Of a DNA stretch of 64,000 bases, positions 9,136 to 19,099 are shown in pieces (within the stretch, counting starts at the first letter, position 1; the number at the start of each line of letters is the position of its first letter). A program made the translations under genes and the position numbers. Source of the DNA: Roseomonas sp. (GTDB taxonomy: Bacteria > Pseudomonadota > Alphaproteobacteria > Acetobacterales > Acetobacteraceae); assembly GCA_020249775.1 (NCBI GenBank), contig JADCFA010000013.1, positions 47,948 through 111,947 on the forward strand, read 5' to 3'. The notes beneath the pieces were generated by a model that saw only the letters and a program-made list of their open reading frames with translations, did not search any database and was not told the origin of the DNA.

Positions 9136-10017
9136 ATGACCAAGGCCATGACGCTTCGAATAATCCTGAACCCTGCCGCCTTCCTGCTGGTGCTCGCAGT
9201 ATTATGCGGTCAGGTCAGAGATGCCCAGGCTCAGTCGCCCCCTTCGTCCCCGCAGGCGCGTAACGCGAGCATGCCTACGGGGATCGGCTTCCCCGTGCGG
9301 TTGGGGGACAGTTTCCGCGACTGTTCTGACTGCCCGGAATTGGTGGTGATCCCGCCCGGCCGATTCCTGATGGGCAGCCCCGCGACCGAAAAGGGGCGCT
9401 ACTCCAATGAAGGCCCCCAACGGGATGTCGTGCTCCGCGCGCCCCTAGCGGTAGGCAAGTTTGAAGTAACCTTCGCCGAATGGGATGCCTGCGTGGCAGC
9501 CGGCGGCTGCAGTCATCGCCCCAATGACCGGGGCTGGGGCAGGGGGTTCCAGCCGGTGATTGACGTGAGCTGGGAAGACACGCAGCAATACATTCTCTGG
9601 CTCAAACAGCGTACCGGTAAGCAATATAGACTGCTGACGGAAGCGGAATGGGAATATGCGGCCAGGGCAGGCACTACGAGCGCCTTTGTGACTGGCCATG
9701 CAATCAGCGAAGCGCATGCCAATCATAATTATCTGGCCAATCGGCCGCGCCCCACCGGCAGTTATGCGCCAAATCGCTTCGGGCTCCACGATATGCATGG
9801 CAATGTCTGGGAATGGGTGCAGGATTGCCTTGAACGCAATTACGTAAATGCGCCCGGCGATGCCTCTGAACCGGTGGTCACGCAGGGCTGCGCATGGCGC
9901 GCGACGCGGGGCGGATCCTGGAGCAATGCCAGTTCATTTCTACGTTCGGCTATGCGCTACGGAATTCCTGCCACGAACCGACGAGACGATACCGGCTTCC
10001 GTGTTGCTCGCTGGTGA
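9136..10017 (+). CDS. Exported SUMF1/FGE-fold protein
   Basis: 293 residues. The signal peptide runs to about DAQAQ (33). The domain shows FGE-sulfatase fold landmarks: GRFLMGS, the PVIDVSWEDTQQYILWL helix, RLLTEAEWEYAARAG, GLHDMHGNVWEWVQD, RGGSW and GFRVARW. True formylglycine-generating enzymes have a copper-binding cysteine pair near the C-terminus; here RGGSW is followed by SNASSFLRS without cysteine, so sulfatase activation is unlikely and a binding or PvdO/EgtB-like role is more plausible. The ATG at 9136 is chosen because it starts the signal peptide; upstream DNA is AT-rich and promoter-like. No sulfatase gene is nearby. Confidence 0.82.
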   Translation: MTKAMTLRIILNPAAFLLVLAVLCGQVRDAQAQSPPSSPQARNASMPTGIGFPVRLGDSFRDCSDCPELVVIPPGRFLMGSPATEKGRYSNEGPQRDVVLRAPLAVGKFEVTFAEWDACVAAGGCSHRPNDRGWGRGFQPVIDVSWEDTQQYILWLKQRTGKQYRLLTEAEWEYAARAGTTSAFVTGHAISEAHANHNYLANRPRPTGSYAPNRFGLHDMHGNVWEWVQDCLERNYVNAPGDASEPVVTQGCAWRATRGGSWSNASSFLRSAMRYGIPATNRRDDTGFRVARW

Positions 10018-10492
10018 ATTCCGGTAGGGAAGATTTGGCGAATCACACCAAGAATGTGTTTTGAAAAGCAGCCCCTACCTTCTTTGCGTCGTCATCTTCG
10101 TTGAAGATGCGCTGATGCTCAAGGATTTTCGAGCCACGTGGAGTGACTTTGGCGGCTCGGGAAATGCGACAAAACGGTGGTCTAGGGCGTGCCCGGTTCA
10201 GGTTGGTTCAGCGCGCAGTCACTAGACAACCACCTGGTCGCATGTCCCGCTTCGCCAAGTCATTCCACGTGGCTCGGAGATGGCCTCGCTTAGGGTCAGT
10301 CGTACCGCCAGCTTTGTCTAAACATCGCAACGCTATCAGCCCCGCTTCTGTCCTTTGAGAGTGGATCGCTTTCCCTTGGCTGGCACGCAGGCAAGCCTAC
10401 TGTTCACGCCACAGGCAATATCTGTTGTCGGCCGCCATCGGTCAAAATCCGACCAGCTTGAGGCAAGGGTGATTGCCCACTAGGGTGCGCTC
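10018..10492. other. Intergenic stretch with no recognisable gene
   Basis: 475 bases. The longest open frames (72 codons on plus, about 50 on minus ending near 10021) match nothing I know. The main structure is the inverted repeat at 10130-10276. The promoter of the antiporter gene must lie near its right end. Confidence 0.5.
10130..10276. repeat. Large imperfect inverted repeat
   Basis: The left arm 10130-10185 and the reverse complement of 10222-10276 align over about 56 bases at roughly 75-80 percent identity. Matching blocks are CGAGCCACGTGGA, TGACTT, GGCG, CGGGA, ATGCGAC and TCTAG. The loop is 36 bases. It could form a long hairpin RNA or be two opposed copies of a decayed element. No gene is disrupted. 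Confidence 0.7.
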
Positions 10493-11572
10493 GTGACCCA
10501 ACCCTCAACGAACCGAACCCCTCTGCTGTTCATCCTGGCACCCTTGGCAGGAATCGCGGCCTGGCTTGGCATTGGCAAGGTAGAGCTCGAGCTGCTGGCC
10601 CTGCTCACGCTGGTGGCTCTGCTCTGCAATGTGGTGGCGGCGGTGCATCACGCCGAAATCGTCGCGCTGCGCGTCGGCGAACCCTTTGGCGGCTTGATAT
10701 TGGCGCTTTCCGTCACGGTGATCGAAGCCGGTCTGATTATTTCCCTGATGTTGAGCGGTGATGAGAACCCGAATCTGATGCGCGATACTTTGCTCGCCAC
10801 CGTCATGCTCGTACTGCATGGGATTGCCGGGCTGGCGATCCTGGTGGGCGGTATTGTGCATCGGGAAAACCAATTCCGAGTCGCAGGCGCCAATGCGCTA
10901 CTGGCGGTATTGATGCCAATGGCGGTGCTGGTGCTGATCGTGCCCAATCATGTGGTCTCGGCGCCCGGCCCCTATTACAGCGCGGCGCAATTGGCCTTTG
11001 TTTCGCTTGTTTGCCTTGGGCTTTATGGCGCCTTCCTGTTTGTGCAGACCAATCGCCACCGGGAATATTTCCTGCCGGAAGACAGCGCGGTTGGTGAAGG
11101 CCATACCCGGCCAAGCGGGCGCTTGGCGCTGCTATCCTTCGCCTTGCTGTGTCTGTGCCTGCTTTCGGTGGTGATGCTTGCCAAATGTCTGGCGCCGGCG
11201 CTGGAAGATGCGGTGGTGGCGGCCGGTGCGCCGGCGGCGATTGTCGGCGTGATTGTGGCGGCGATTGTGCTGATGCCCGAATCGGGCGCGGCGCTGCGGG
11301 CCGCGGCGCATAACCGGATGCAATCGGCCATCAATCTGGCGCTTGGCAGTGGCGTTGCCTCGATTGGCCTGACTGTTCCAACCGTTGCAGCCGTGACGGC
11401 GTGGCATGGCCAACCCCTTGCCCTTGGCATTTCGCCGGGGCATTCCGTTTTATTGGCCCTTGGCTTTGCTGTCGCCATGCTGACCTATGGCACGGGGCGA
11501 ACCAATATTCTTTCCGGCATTGTACATCTGATCCTGGCAGCAACCTTCGTTTTCACGATTTTCGCGCCGTGA
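10493..11572 (+). CDS. chaA: Ca2+/H+ (Na+/H+) antiporter, ChaA-like, CaCA superfamily
   Basis: 359 residues and about eleven membrane segments. The two alpha-repeats of the CaCA family are visible: GEPFGGLILALSVTVIEAGL near 63, and the second with MPESGAALRAAAHNRMQSAI followed by LALGSGVASIGLTVP near 288. Each has the acidic residue expected for cation binding. This matches the ChaA/y4hA branch, which exports calcium or sodium against protons across the inner membrane. The start is GTG with no strong ribosome site. It stands alone between two intergenic stretches. Confidence 0.88.
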   Translation: MTQPSTNRTPLLFILAPLAGIAAWLGIGKVELELLALLTLVALLCNVVAAVHHAEIVALRVGEPFGGLILALSVTVIEAGLIISLMLSGDENPNLMRDTLLATVMLVLHGIAGLAILVGGIVHRENQFRVAGANALLAVLMPMAVLVLIVPNHVVSAPGPYYSAAQLAFVSLVCLGLYGAFLFVQTNRHREYFLPEDSAVGEGHTRPSGRLALLSFALLCLCLLSVVMLAKCLAPALEDAVVAAGAPAAIVGVIVAAIVLMPESGAALRAAAHNRMQSAINLALGSGVASIGLTVPTVAAVTAWHGQPLALGISPGHSVLLALGFAVAMLTYGTGRTNILSGIVHLILAATFVFTIFAP

Positions 11573-11677
11573 AGCGGCTACGCAGCCTACCCCGTCCCCA
11601 GCCCGCCGGTTGCCTGAGGCCGCCTCGCGCCCTATAGCGCCCAGGGTCCAGTCACAGCCATCAAGGTTCCCCCACAC

Positions 11678-13717
11678 GTGGCCACCATCGCCGCCCCCGA
11701 CGCGCCAAACCCCGCGCTCGCCGCCCAGGCGGCCATTCTTGCACGCCCCCTCGATGATCCTCGCCGCATGGCCAATGCCATCCGGGCCTTGGCGATTGAC
11801 GCGGTGGAACAAGCCAAATCCGGCCATCCCGGCATGCCCATGGGCATGGCCGATGTGGCGACTACGCTCTTTACCGGTTTCCTGAAATACGACGCCGCCG
11901 ACCCGCGCTGGCCGGATCGGGACCGCTTTGTGCTGTCTGCCGGCCATGGGTCCATGCTGCTTTACGCCCTGCTCCATCTGACGGGGCATGAGGGCATGGG
12001 GGCGCATGAGCTTCGCCGCTTCCGCCAGCTCCATTCGCCGGCCGCCGGCCACCCCGAATTTGGCGAGCATCCGGGGATTGAGACGACCACCGGCCCGCTC
12101 GGTCAGGGGATTTCGACCGCCGTTGGCATGGCCATGGCGGAACGCATGATGGCGGCGCGATTTGGTGCCTCCTTGGTGGATCACCGCACCTGGGTCATCG
12201 CATCAGATGGTGATTTGCAGGAAGGGGTGGCGCATGAAGCCGCTGCCCTGGCCGGACATTACGGGCTGGCCAAGCTGACGGTGCTTTGGGATGACAATCA
12301 CATTTCGATTGATGGCGACACGGCGCTGTCATTCTCGGAAGATGTGCTGAAGCGCTTCCAGGCCTATGGCTGGGCCGTCAGGCGCGTGGATGGGCATGAT
12401 GCGGGCGAATTGGCCGCCGCAATGTCCTGGGCCATGCGCAACCGCAAGCCGACCCTGATCGCCTGTCGGACCATTATTGGCCTTGGTGCGCCGACCAAGG
12501 CGGGCACGGCGGGCAGCCATGGCTCGCCTTTGGGCGCCGCTGAAGCCGCCGCCGCGAAGCAGGCTTTGGGCTGGACAGCCGCGCCCTTTGAAGTGCCGGC
12601 GGATATCAAGGCGCTGTGGGAGGCTGCCGGGCGGCGCGGCGCGGGCGCGCGGCGTTCCTGGCTGAAGCGCATCGCGAAACACCCGCAGCGCGCCGAATTT
12701 GAACGCGCCATGGCCGGGCGCCTGCCGGAAGCCTGGAATGAGGCGCTGTCGGCACTCCGCGTCCAAATCGCCGCTGACAAACCGAAGCTCGCAACCCGCG
12801 TGTCCAGCCAGAAGGCGCTGGAAGCGCTGGTGCCATCCGTGCCGGAAATGGTCGGCGGTTCGGCGGATTTGACCGGTTCCAACAATACCAATGTGAAGGG
12901 CGTGCCGGCGATTGCGCCGGGTAATTTCAGCGGCCGTTTCGTGCATTGGGGTGTGCGGGAACATGGCATGGCGGCGGCCATGAATGGCATGGCGCTGCAT
13001 GGTGGGATCATTCCCTATAGCGGCACCTTCCTGGTCTTCAGCGATTATCTGCGCCCTGCCGTGCGCTTGGCCGCGCTGATGCGCCAGCGCGTCATTCATG
13101 TGCTGACGCATGATTCAATCGGCCTTGGCGAAGATGGGCCGACGCACCAGCCGGTAGAGCATATCGCTTCCTTCCGCGCCATGCCGAATGTGCATGTGTT
13201 CCGCCCGGCGGATGCGATGGAAACCGCCGAATGTTGGGAATTGGCTTTGCGCCGCGCCGATGGGCCATCCTTGCTCGCTTTGTCGCGCCAGAACCTGCCG
13301 ACGCTGCGCACCGATGCGGCGGAAAATCGCTCGGCCCGCGGTGGCTATGTGCTGGCGGAAGCCGATGGCGCGCGGCAGGCGACGCTGATTGCGACCGGCA
13401 GCGAAGTATCACTGGCGATGACCGCGCGGGATAGCCTGCAAGCGGCGGGCATCCCGACCGCTGTGGTATCCTTGCCGTGCTGGGAATTGTTTGCCGCGCA
13501 GGATGACGCCTATCGCGCCAGCGTGCTGGGCAGCGCGCCGCGTTTTGGCATTGAAGCCGCGGTTGGCTTTGGCTGGGAACGCTGGCTGGGCGCGGATGGG
13601 GTTTTCATTGGCATGGCGGGCTTCGGTGCCTCGGCGCCCGCCGATGATCTCTTCAGGCATTTCGGCATTACGCCGGAAGCGGTGATGGAAGCCGTGCGCA
13701 AGCGGCTTGGCGATTGA
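11678..13717 (+). CDS. tkt: Transketolase
   Basis: 679 residues, close to the family norm. Thiamine-diphosphate enzyme moving two-carbon units in the pentose phosphate pathway. Motifs: [18 protein letters not shown] at the N-terminus, [14 protein letters not shown], the TPP/Mg site [17 protein letters not shown] plus DDNHISIDG, the pyrimidine-domain [19 protein letters not shown], and SRQNLP. The GTG start at 11678 has only a weak AAGG upstream; the first 25 residues are Ala/Pro-rich and an ATG at 11768 ([11 protein letters not shown]) is a fair alternative. It heads a tkt-gap-pgk cluster, an order common in alphaproteobacteria. Confidence 0.95.
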   Translation: MATIAAPDAPNPALAAQAAILARPLDDPRRMANAIRALAIDAVEQAKSGHPGMPMGMADVATTLFTGFLKYDAADPRWPDRDRFVLSAGHGSMLLYALLHLTGHEGMGAHELRRFRQLHSPAAGHPEFGEHPGIETTTGPLGQGISTAVGMAMAERMMAARFGASLVDHRTWVIASDGDLQEGVAHEAAALAGHYGLAKLTVLWDDNHISIDGDTALSFSEDVLKRFQAYGWAVRRVDGHDAGELAAAMSWAMRNRKPTLIACRTIIGLGAPTKAGTAGSHGSPLGAAEAAAAKQALGWTAAPFEVPADIKALWEAAGRRGAGARRSWLKRIAKHPQRAEFERAMAGRLPEAWNEALSALRVQIAADKPKLATRVSSQKALEALVPSVPEMVGGSADLTGSNNTNVKGVPAIAPGNFSGRFVHWGVREHGMAAAMNGMALHGGIIPYSGTFLVFSDYLRPAVRLAALMRQRVIHVLTHDSIGLGEDGPTHQPVEHIASFRAMPNVHVFRPADAMETAECWELALRRADGPSLLALSRQNLPTLRTDAAENRSARGGYVLAEADGARQATLIATGSEVSLAMTARDSLQAAGIPTAVVSLPCWELFAAQDDAYRASVLGSAPRFGIEAAVGFGWERWLGADGVFIGMAGFGASAPADDLFRHFGITPEAVMEAVRKRLGD

Positions 13718-13746
13718 GTTCAGGTTTTTCGGGGAAGGAAAATATC

Positions 13747-14763
13747 ATGGCCGTGAAGGTTGCCATCAATGGGTTTGGGCGCATCGGGCGCCTGGTGCTG
13801 CGCGCGATGATTGAAAGCAATCGCCGCGATGTGGAATGCGTCGCGATCAATGATCTTGGCAGCGTTGAAGCCAATGCGCATCTGTTCCGTTATGACAGTG
13901 TGCATGGCCGCTTCCCCGGTGAGGTTGCGGTGGATGGCAACAAGATCATCATCACCGCCAATGGCCGCATTTATGCGCCGATTATTGTCAGCGCCGAACG
14001 TGACCCGACCAAGGTGCCCTTCCAGGGTGTTGATGTCGCCATGGAATGCACCGGGATTTTCACCAGCAAGGAAAAGGCTTCCGCGCTGATCACGGCAGGT
14101 GCCCGCAAGGTGGTGATCTCCGCCCCTGGCGACAATGCGGATGCGACCATTGTCTATGGTGTCAATCACAAGACGCTGACGAAAGACATGACGGTGATTT
14201 CCAACGCGTCCTGCACGACCAATTGCCTCGCACCCGTGGCCAAGGTGCTGCATGAGAATTTCGGCATTCTGCGCGGCTATATGGTGACGATCCATGCCTA
14301 TACGGGTGATCAGAACACCGTTGATACGCTGCACAAGGATCTGCACCGCGCCCGCGCCGCGGCGGTTTCCGCGATCCCGACCTCGACCGGCGCGGCCAAG
14401 GCAGTGGGCCTGGTGATGCCGGAATTGAAGGGCAAGCTGGATGGCACGGCCATTCGTATCCCAACGCCCAATGTCTCGCTCGTGTCGCTGGATTTCGTCC
14501 CCGCCAAGGAAGGTGTGACGAAGGAGGCTGTGAATGCGGCGATGAAGGCAGCGGCTGAAGGGGAACTCAAGGGCATCCTCGGCTACAATACCGAACCGCT
14601 GGTCAGCATTGATTTCAACCACAACCCGGCGTCTTCCACCTTTGATGCGACGCAGACGCAAGTGGTGGATGGCGGGCTGGTGCGCGTCCTGTCCTGGTAT
14701 GACAATGAATGGGGTTTTTCGAACCGCATGAGCGATACCGCCGCGCTGTTCGGTTCCCTTTGA
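13747..14763 (+). CDS. gap: Glyceraldehyde-3-phosphate dehydrogenase, type I
   Basis: 338 residues. NAD-binding NGFGRIGRL at 8-16, nucleophile Cys156 in SNASCTTNC, base His183 in [10 protein letters not shown], and [12 protein letters not shown] at the C-terminus. The INDL motif near residue 34 (an acidic residue at the end of strand 2) favours NAD over NADP. A purine-rich ribosome site (GGGGAAGGAAAA) precedes the ATG. It starts 29 bases after tkt and is surely in the same operon, ahead of pgk. Confidence 0.97.
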   Translation: MAVKVAINGFGRIGRLVLRAMIESNRRDVECVAINDLGSVEANAHLFRYDSVHGRFPGEVAVDGNKIIITANGRIYAPIIVSAERDPTKVPFQGVDVAMECTGIFTSKEKASALITAGARKVVISAPGDNADATIVYGVNHKTLTKDMTVISNASCTTNCLAPVAKVLHENFGILRGYMVTIHAYTGDQNTVDTLHKDLHRARAAAVSAIPTSTGAAKAVGLVMPELKGKLDGTAIRIPTPNVSLVSLDFVPAKEGVTKEAVNAAMKAAAEGELKGILGYNTEPLVSIDFNHNPASSTFDATQTQVVDGGLVRVLSWYDNEWGFSNRMSDTAALFGSL

Positions 14764-14774
14764 TTTAGCTTTGC

Positions 14775-14800
14775 GGGGCAGCGCGGAGAAGTGCTGCCCC
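14775..14800 (+). other. Hairpin between gap and pgk
   Basis: An 8-bp perfect stem (GGGGCAGC/GCTGCCCC) with a ten-base loop lies between the gap stop and the pgk ribosome site. No T-run follows, so it looks like an mRNA-processing or stability element, or a leaky attenuator, rather than a full terminator. Confidence 0.5.
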
Positions 14801-14819
14801 ACCTGCCCGAGGTTCCATC

Positions 14820-16007
14820 ATGGCTTTCAAGACGATTGATGCGCTGCCTGCCAAGGGTCAGCGCGTATTGCTGCGTGCCGATTTGAATGTGCCGGTCAAG
14901 GATGGCCGCATCACGGATCGCACGCGCATCGAAAGGCTTTGCCCGACCATCGCCGAATTGGCGCATAAGGGGGCGCGCGTTGTGGTGCTGAGCCATTTTG
15001 ATCGGCCCAAGGGCAAGCGCGTGCCGGAAATGTCCCTGAAGCCGATGCAGGAAGCGCTGGCCGCCGCGCTACATCGCCCGGTTGCCTGGTGCGATGATTG
15101 CGTGGGGGATGCCGCGGAAGCGGCGGTCGCGGCTTTGCCCGAAGGTGGCGTTCTCCTTCTGGAAAACACGCGCTTTCATGCCGGTGAGGAAAAGAATGAC
15201 CCGGCCATGGCGGCGGCCCTTGCCAAGCTTGGCGATGCCTTTGTGAATGACGCGTTTTCGGCAGCACACCGCGCCCATGCCAGCACGGAAGGTGTCGCGC
15301 GCCTGCTGCCCGCCTATGCCGGGCGGCTGATGGAAGCGGAATTGAAGGCGCTGGATGCGGCGCTCGGCAATCCCGCGCGGCCGGTGGTGGCGATTGTGGG
15401 GGGTGCCAAGGTTTCGACCAAGCTTGAATTGCTCGGCAATCTTTGCAGCAAGGTGGATGTGCTGGTGATTGGCGGTGCCATGGCCAATACCTTCCTCGCC
15501 GCGCAAGGCCATGGCATGGGCAAATCCCTGCAAGAAGCCGAAATGCACGAAACGGCGCGCCAGATTCTGGAGCAGGCCAAGGCCGCGAATTGCGAAATCC
15601 TGCTCCCGGTTGACCTGGTGGTGGCTGAGGAATTCCGCCCCAATCCGCCTACCCGCACCGTCGGCGTGGATGATGTGCCTGAAAATATGATGGCGCTGGA
15701 TGTTGGGCCGGAAACCGAGGCCATGTTGGAAGCGCGGCTGCGCACCGCTTCCACCCTGGTCTGGAACGGTCCGCTCGGCGCGTTTGAAACCACGCCCTTT
15801 GATGCGGCGACGGTTGCGGCAGCGCAAACCGTTGCGGCGCTCACGCAATCCGGCGCGCTGAAATCCATCGCGGGTGGCGGCGATACGGTGGCAGCACTCC
15901 GCCATGCCGGCGTGTTGGAGCGGATGAGCTATGTCTCGACCGCCGGCGGCGCCTTCCTGGAATGGCTGGAAGGCAAGGAATTGCCGGGGGTTGCCGCGCT
16001 GGGTTGA
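14820..16007 (+). CDS. pgk: Phosphoglycerate kinase
   Basis: 395 residues, normal length. The N-terminal domain has [13 protein letters not shown] and [10 protein letters not shown] (3-phosphoglycerate binding); the C-terminal domain has [22 protein letters not shown] and the nucleotide glycine run [12 protein letters not shown]. It makes ATP from 1,3-bisphosphoglycerate. Third gene of the tkt-gap-pgk cluster. A short stem (GGGCAG/CTGCCC near 16020-16038) follows the stop but lacks a T-run. Confidence 0.97.
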   Translation: MAFKTIDALPAKGQRVLLRADLNVPVKDGRITDRTRIERLCPTIAELAHKGARVVVLSHFDRPKGKRVPEMSLKPMQEALAAALHRPVAWCDDCVGDAAEAAVAALPEGGVLLLENTRFHAGEEKNDPAMAAALAKLGDAFVNDAFSAAHRAHASTEGVARLLPAYAGRLMEAELKALDAALGNPARPVVAIVGGAKVSTKLELLGNLCSKVDVLVIGGAMANTFLAAQGHGMGKSLQEAEMHETARQILEQAKAANCEILLPVDLVVAEEFRPNPPTRTVGVDDVPENMMALDVGPETEAMLEARLRTASTLVWNGPLGAFETTPFDAATVAAAQTVAALTQSGALKSIAGGGDTVAALRHAGVLERMSYVSTAGGAFLEWLEGKELPGVAALG

Positions 16008-16081
16008 ATACAACGTAAGGGCAGGTTGACGCTGCCCGCCAAGGTGCAAAACTATTCTCACTCAAAGGGTGGGAACAGGCC

Positions 16082-17440
16082 ATGCGGCAAATGCATCTTG
16101 TCGGCTTCATGCAGGCGCAGAACTGCACCAATTACGCCAGTTCCTGGCGGCACCCGCTATCGCGCACGGATTTTCTGACCGCCGATTTCTATCAGGAAAT
16201 CGCCCGCATTCTGGAAGCGGGCAAATTCGATCTTGGCTTTTTCGATGACCGGCTTTCCATGCCGGATCGCTACGGCAATGATCATCACCACACCGTGGAA
16301 CACGGCATTCGCTGCGTGAAGCTTGATCCCATTGTGACGCTGACGATGATGGCTGCCGTCACCTCGCGCCTCGGTCTCGGTTCCACCGCTTCAACCACTT
16401 ATTACGAACCCTTCCATGTCGCGCGCACCATGCAAACGCTCGATCTGATGAGCAACGGGCGCGCGGCCTGGAATGTGGTGACATCGCTGAATGACGGCGA
16501 AGCGGCCAATATGGGCCATGATGAGATGATGGAGCACGACCAGCGCTATGACCGCGCTGATGAATTCGTGGAAATCGTGCTGGGCCATTGGGATGCCTGG
16601 GACCCGGATGCGCTGATTGTGGACAAGGCCTCTGGCCGCTTTGCCGATGGCAATAAGGTGCGGCGCTTGGATTATCGCGGGCAGTTCCTGAAATCGCGCG
16701 GGCCCTTCACCGTGCCGCGCAGCCCGCAGGGCCGGCCGGTTGTGATCCAGGCCGGCAGCAGCGGGCGCGGCAAGCGCTTTTCCGCGCGCTGGGCAGAGCT
16801 TGTCTTTGTCGCCTATCATGATGTCGCTTCCGGCGCGAAGGAATACGCCGAATTCAAGCACATGATCGCGGATGCCGGGCGCAATCCGGACCATGTGAAG
16901 GTGGCAACGCTGATCTCCCCCATCTGCGCCGCGACCAAGGCCGAAGCCGAAGACAAGGCCGCGCTGATCGCAAGCCTGCCGCTCGAAATTGATGCGCTGT
17001 CCCTGCTGTCGGAAGCGCTGAATTTCGATTTCGCGACCAAGGGCATGGACGAGCCCTTCAGTGATGAGGAAATGGCCAGCATGCAAGGGCTGCAGGCCAT
17101 TCGTGACCGCGTTGTCCGCAATACCGGCAAGAAGAACCCAACCGTGCGCGAATTCATCACCGGCAGTGGCAGGGGCCGACCCAATATGAATATGGTGGGC
17201 GGTCCCAAGGAAATTGCCGATAAGATGGAAGAATGGTTCACCAAGCCCGCTTGCGATGGCTTTGTGGTGGCGGCGACCTATGTGCCCGATGGCTACCGCG
17301 ATTTCGTGACGCATGTGGTGCCGGAACTCCAACGCCGCGGGCTGTTCCGCAAGGAATATGCGGGGGCGACGCTGCGGGATCATTTGGGTCTGGCGAAATC
17401 CTCCATTGGCGATTGGCGGCCTAAGGCGGCGGCGGAATAG
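16082..17440 (+). CDS. Flavin-dependent monooxygenase, NtaA/SnaA/DszA family (LLM class)
   Basis: 452 residues with the bacterial luciferase-like TIM barrel. The NtaA/SnaA/DszA subfamily is shown by AQNCTNYASSWRHP near the start, WNVVTSLNDGEAANMG, QAGSSGRGKRFSARWAE and TGSGRGRPNMNMVGG. Relatives use FMNH2 supplied by a separate reductase to oxidise nitrilotriacetate, EDTA, sulfones or similar compounds. No reductase gene is in the window. It is followed 83 bases later, on the same strand, by an alcohol dehydrogenase, which could act on the product. Substrate unknown. Confidence 0.9.
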   Translation: MRQMHLVGFMQAQNCTNYASSWRHPLSRTDFLTADFYQEIARILEAGKFDLGFFDDRLSMPDRYGNDHHHTVEHGIRCVKLDPIVTLTMMAAVTSRLGLGSTASTTYYEPFHVARTMQTLDLMSNGRAAWNVVTSLNDGEAANMGHDEMMEHDQRYDRADEFVEIVLGHWDAWDPDALIVDKASGRFADGNKVRRLDYRGQFLKSRGPFTVPRSPQGRPVVIQAGSSGRGKRFSARWAELVFVAYHDVASGAKEYAEFKHMIADAGRNPDHVKVATLISPICAATKAEAEDKAALIASLPLEIDALSLLSEALNFDFATKGMDEPFSDEEMASMQGLQAIRDRVVRNTGKKNPTVREFITGSGRGRPNMNMVGGPKEIADKMEEWFTKPACDGFVVAATYVPDGYRDFVTHVVPELQRRGLFRKEYAGATLRDHLGLAKSSIGDWRPKAAAE

Positions 17441-17523
17441 GCGTTGCCTTTCGCCGCACGGCTGCGCCATGCTGCGGCCAAGACAGGGTAAAACCCCCAC
17501 CAAAACCAAGGGAAGGAACCACC

Positions 17524-18606
17524 ATGCGCGCCGCGATTTTCCGCAAGGGCAGTTTTGTACTCGGCGATGTGCCGGACCCGCAGCTTCAGCCCGGCCAGGT
17601 GCTGGTGCGCACCAAGGCTTGCGGCATTTGCGGTACGGATTTGCATGCCGCGCGCTTCACGCGTGAATTCGTCTCCCTCTCGCAGCGCAGCGGCGGGCGC
17701 TGGACGATGGATACCGAACGCGACGTGGTCTTCGGCCATGAATTCATGGGCGAGGTGGTGGCGAATGGCCCTGGCACGGAAGGCAAGTTCAAGCCGGGGG
17801 ATTTGGTCACCTCCATGCCGCTCACCATCGCCGACAATACCGTGCTTGGCCTTGGCTATAACCCGGATGTGGCCGGCGGCTTTGCCGAATACATGCCGCT
17901 CGCGGAACGGATGCTGCTGCCGCTGCCCAAAACGATGGAACCCGACCACGCCGCGCTGACGGAACCCATGGCGATTGGCCTTCATGCGGTGGAATATTTC
18001 GGCGTGAATAATGCGGAAGTGCCGCTGGTGATTGGCTGCGGCCCGATCGGGCTGGCGACCATCGCCGCGCTCAAGCTGCATGGCCATGCGCCGATCATAG
18101 CGGCGGATTTCTCGGCAGGGCGCCGGGCGCTCGCGAAGAAAATGGGCGCGGATATCGTGATAGATCCGGCCGTTGAATCTCCCTACCAGGCCCTGGAACG
18201 CGCCATCACGCCGGATGGCCATGATGCCAGCCGCTACGCAGCACTTTTCGGCCTTGGCCCGAAGCGCCGGCCCGCCCTGCTATTCGAATGTGTGGGCATC
18301 CCGGGCGTGCTGGCCGCCATGATGGAAGGCGCGCCGACCGGTGCGCGCATCATCGTGGTTGGTGTCTGCATGGAACCTGATGGGATCGAGCCCTTTTTCG
18401 GCATTGTGAAGCAGTTATCCATGCAATTTGTCCTGGGCTATAGCGCGCAGGAATTCGCCGCCACCCTTGGCCATATCGGCGCTGGGCGGCTGGATGTGCG
18501 CCCACTGATCACCGGGCGGATCGGCCTGGCCGAGGTCGGGCAGGCCTTCAAGGACCTCGCCAACCCCGAATCCCATGCGAAGATTTTGGTGGAGCCCTGG
18601 CGTTGA
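17524..18606 (+). CDS. Zinc-dependent alcohol dehydrogenase (MDR family)
   Basis: 360 residues. The catalytic zinc site has Cys36 in CGICGTDLH and His72-Glu73 in GHEF. The four-cysteine structural zinc loop of classic alcohol dehydrogenases is missing; instead there is a polar insert (about 45-66) before the GHE motif. The coenzyme fold is seen in VIGCGPIGLATIAAL. AAGGAA lies just before the ATG. Likely a dehydrogenase acting with the monooxygenase upstream, but that rests on adjacency only. Confidence 0.87.
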   Translation: MRAAIFRKGSFVLGDVPDPQLQPGQVLVRTKACGICGTDLHAARFTREFVSLSQRSGGRWTMDTERDVVFGHEFMGEVVANGPGTEGKFKPGDLVTSMPLTIADNTVLGLGYNPDVAGGFAEYMPLAERMLLPLPKTMEPDHAALTEPMAIGLHAVEYFGVNNAEVPLVIGCGPIGLATIAALKLHGHAPIIAADFSAGRRALAKKMGADIVIDPAVESPYQALERAITPDGHDASRYAALFGLGPKRRPALLFECVGIPGVLAAMMEGAPTGARIIVVGVCMEPDGIEPFFGIVKQLSMQFVLGYSAQEFAATLGHIGAGRLDVRPLITGRIGLAEVGQAFKDLANPESHAKILVEPWR

Positions 18607-18659
18607 TCTGCGTCGTTATGCGATTTGTGGTGGTTTAGTAAGAGCAGGCGCTAATTCTG

Positions 18660-18980
18660 CTACTTCTTCCTGTTGAAGAAAGGAAAAAGTATTTTTTCAT
18701 AATCGCGAGTTATTGCCGAGAGGAGTGCAAAACCAAAGGTTTGGAGGAGATATTTTCTTACTTTTCCTTGACCCGATTCTCCAAGGTCAATGCCTGTGCC
18801 TATGACCGCAGAGAGATAGACGGCGATCTCGAGAAAAGCCCACAGGAGAACCGTGACCAATGCTGTCCAACCAAAAGCGGCAGTTACAATCTCCCAGCGG
18901 CGTGAACCATGCGATCCTCCGAAAAGGTTACCGATAAGCACTATAATTGCCGGAACGATTTGATCAGAAAGGAAATCCAT
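18660..18980 (-). CDS. Small two-segment membrane protein, unknown
   Basis: 106 residues from an ATG at 18980, preceded by AGGGGG. A first hydrophobic segment spans about 7-21 (IVPAIIVLIGNLFGG) and a second, longer one spans about 32-60. The C-terminus is basic (NRKK). Base composition is more AT-rich than in neighbouring genes, which suggests recent arrival or weak selection. I do not recognise the family. It is divergent from cydD. Confidence 0.5.
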   Translation of the reverse strand: MDFLSDQIVPAIIVLIGNLFGGSHGSRRWEIVTAAFGWTALVTVLLWAFLEIAVYLSAVIGTGIDLGESGQGKVRKYLLQTFGFALLSAITRDYEKILFPFFNRKK

Positions 18981-19099
18981 GATCGCGCCCCCTAGTTCGA
19001 GTTTACCGATTGTGGTCCGATTCTGCACCCCTACTTTTCCACCGCAATGGGCCGTCTTTCGGCTGTATCTGTCAGCCAAACCGGTCTAGTCTGACTGTC

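Noticed and set aside
10195..10210. Shared word GTTCAGGTTGGTTCA at about 10.2 and 44.37 kb as an IS end
   Set aside because: Only 15 bases match, with no extension or matching partner end, so chance or a tiny relic cannot be told apart.
13720..14802. 360-codon open frame antisense to gap
   Set aside because: Shadow of the GAPDH gene, rich in His/Arg/Gly.
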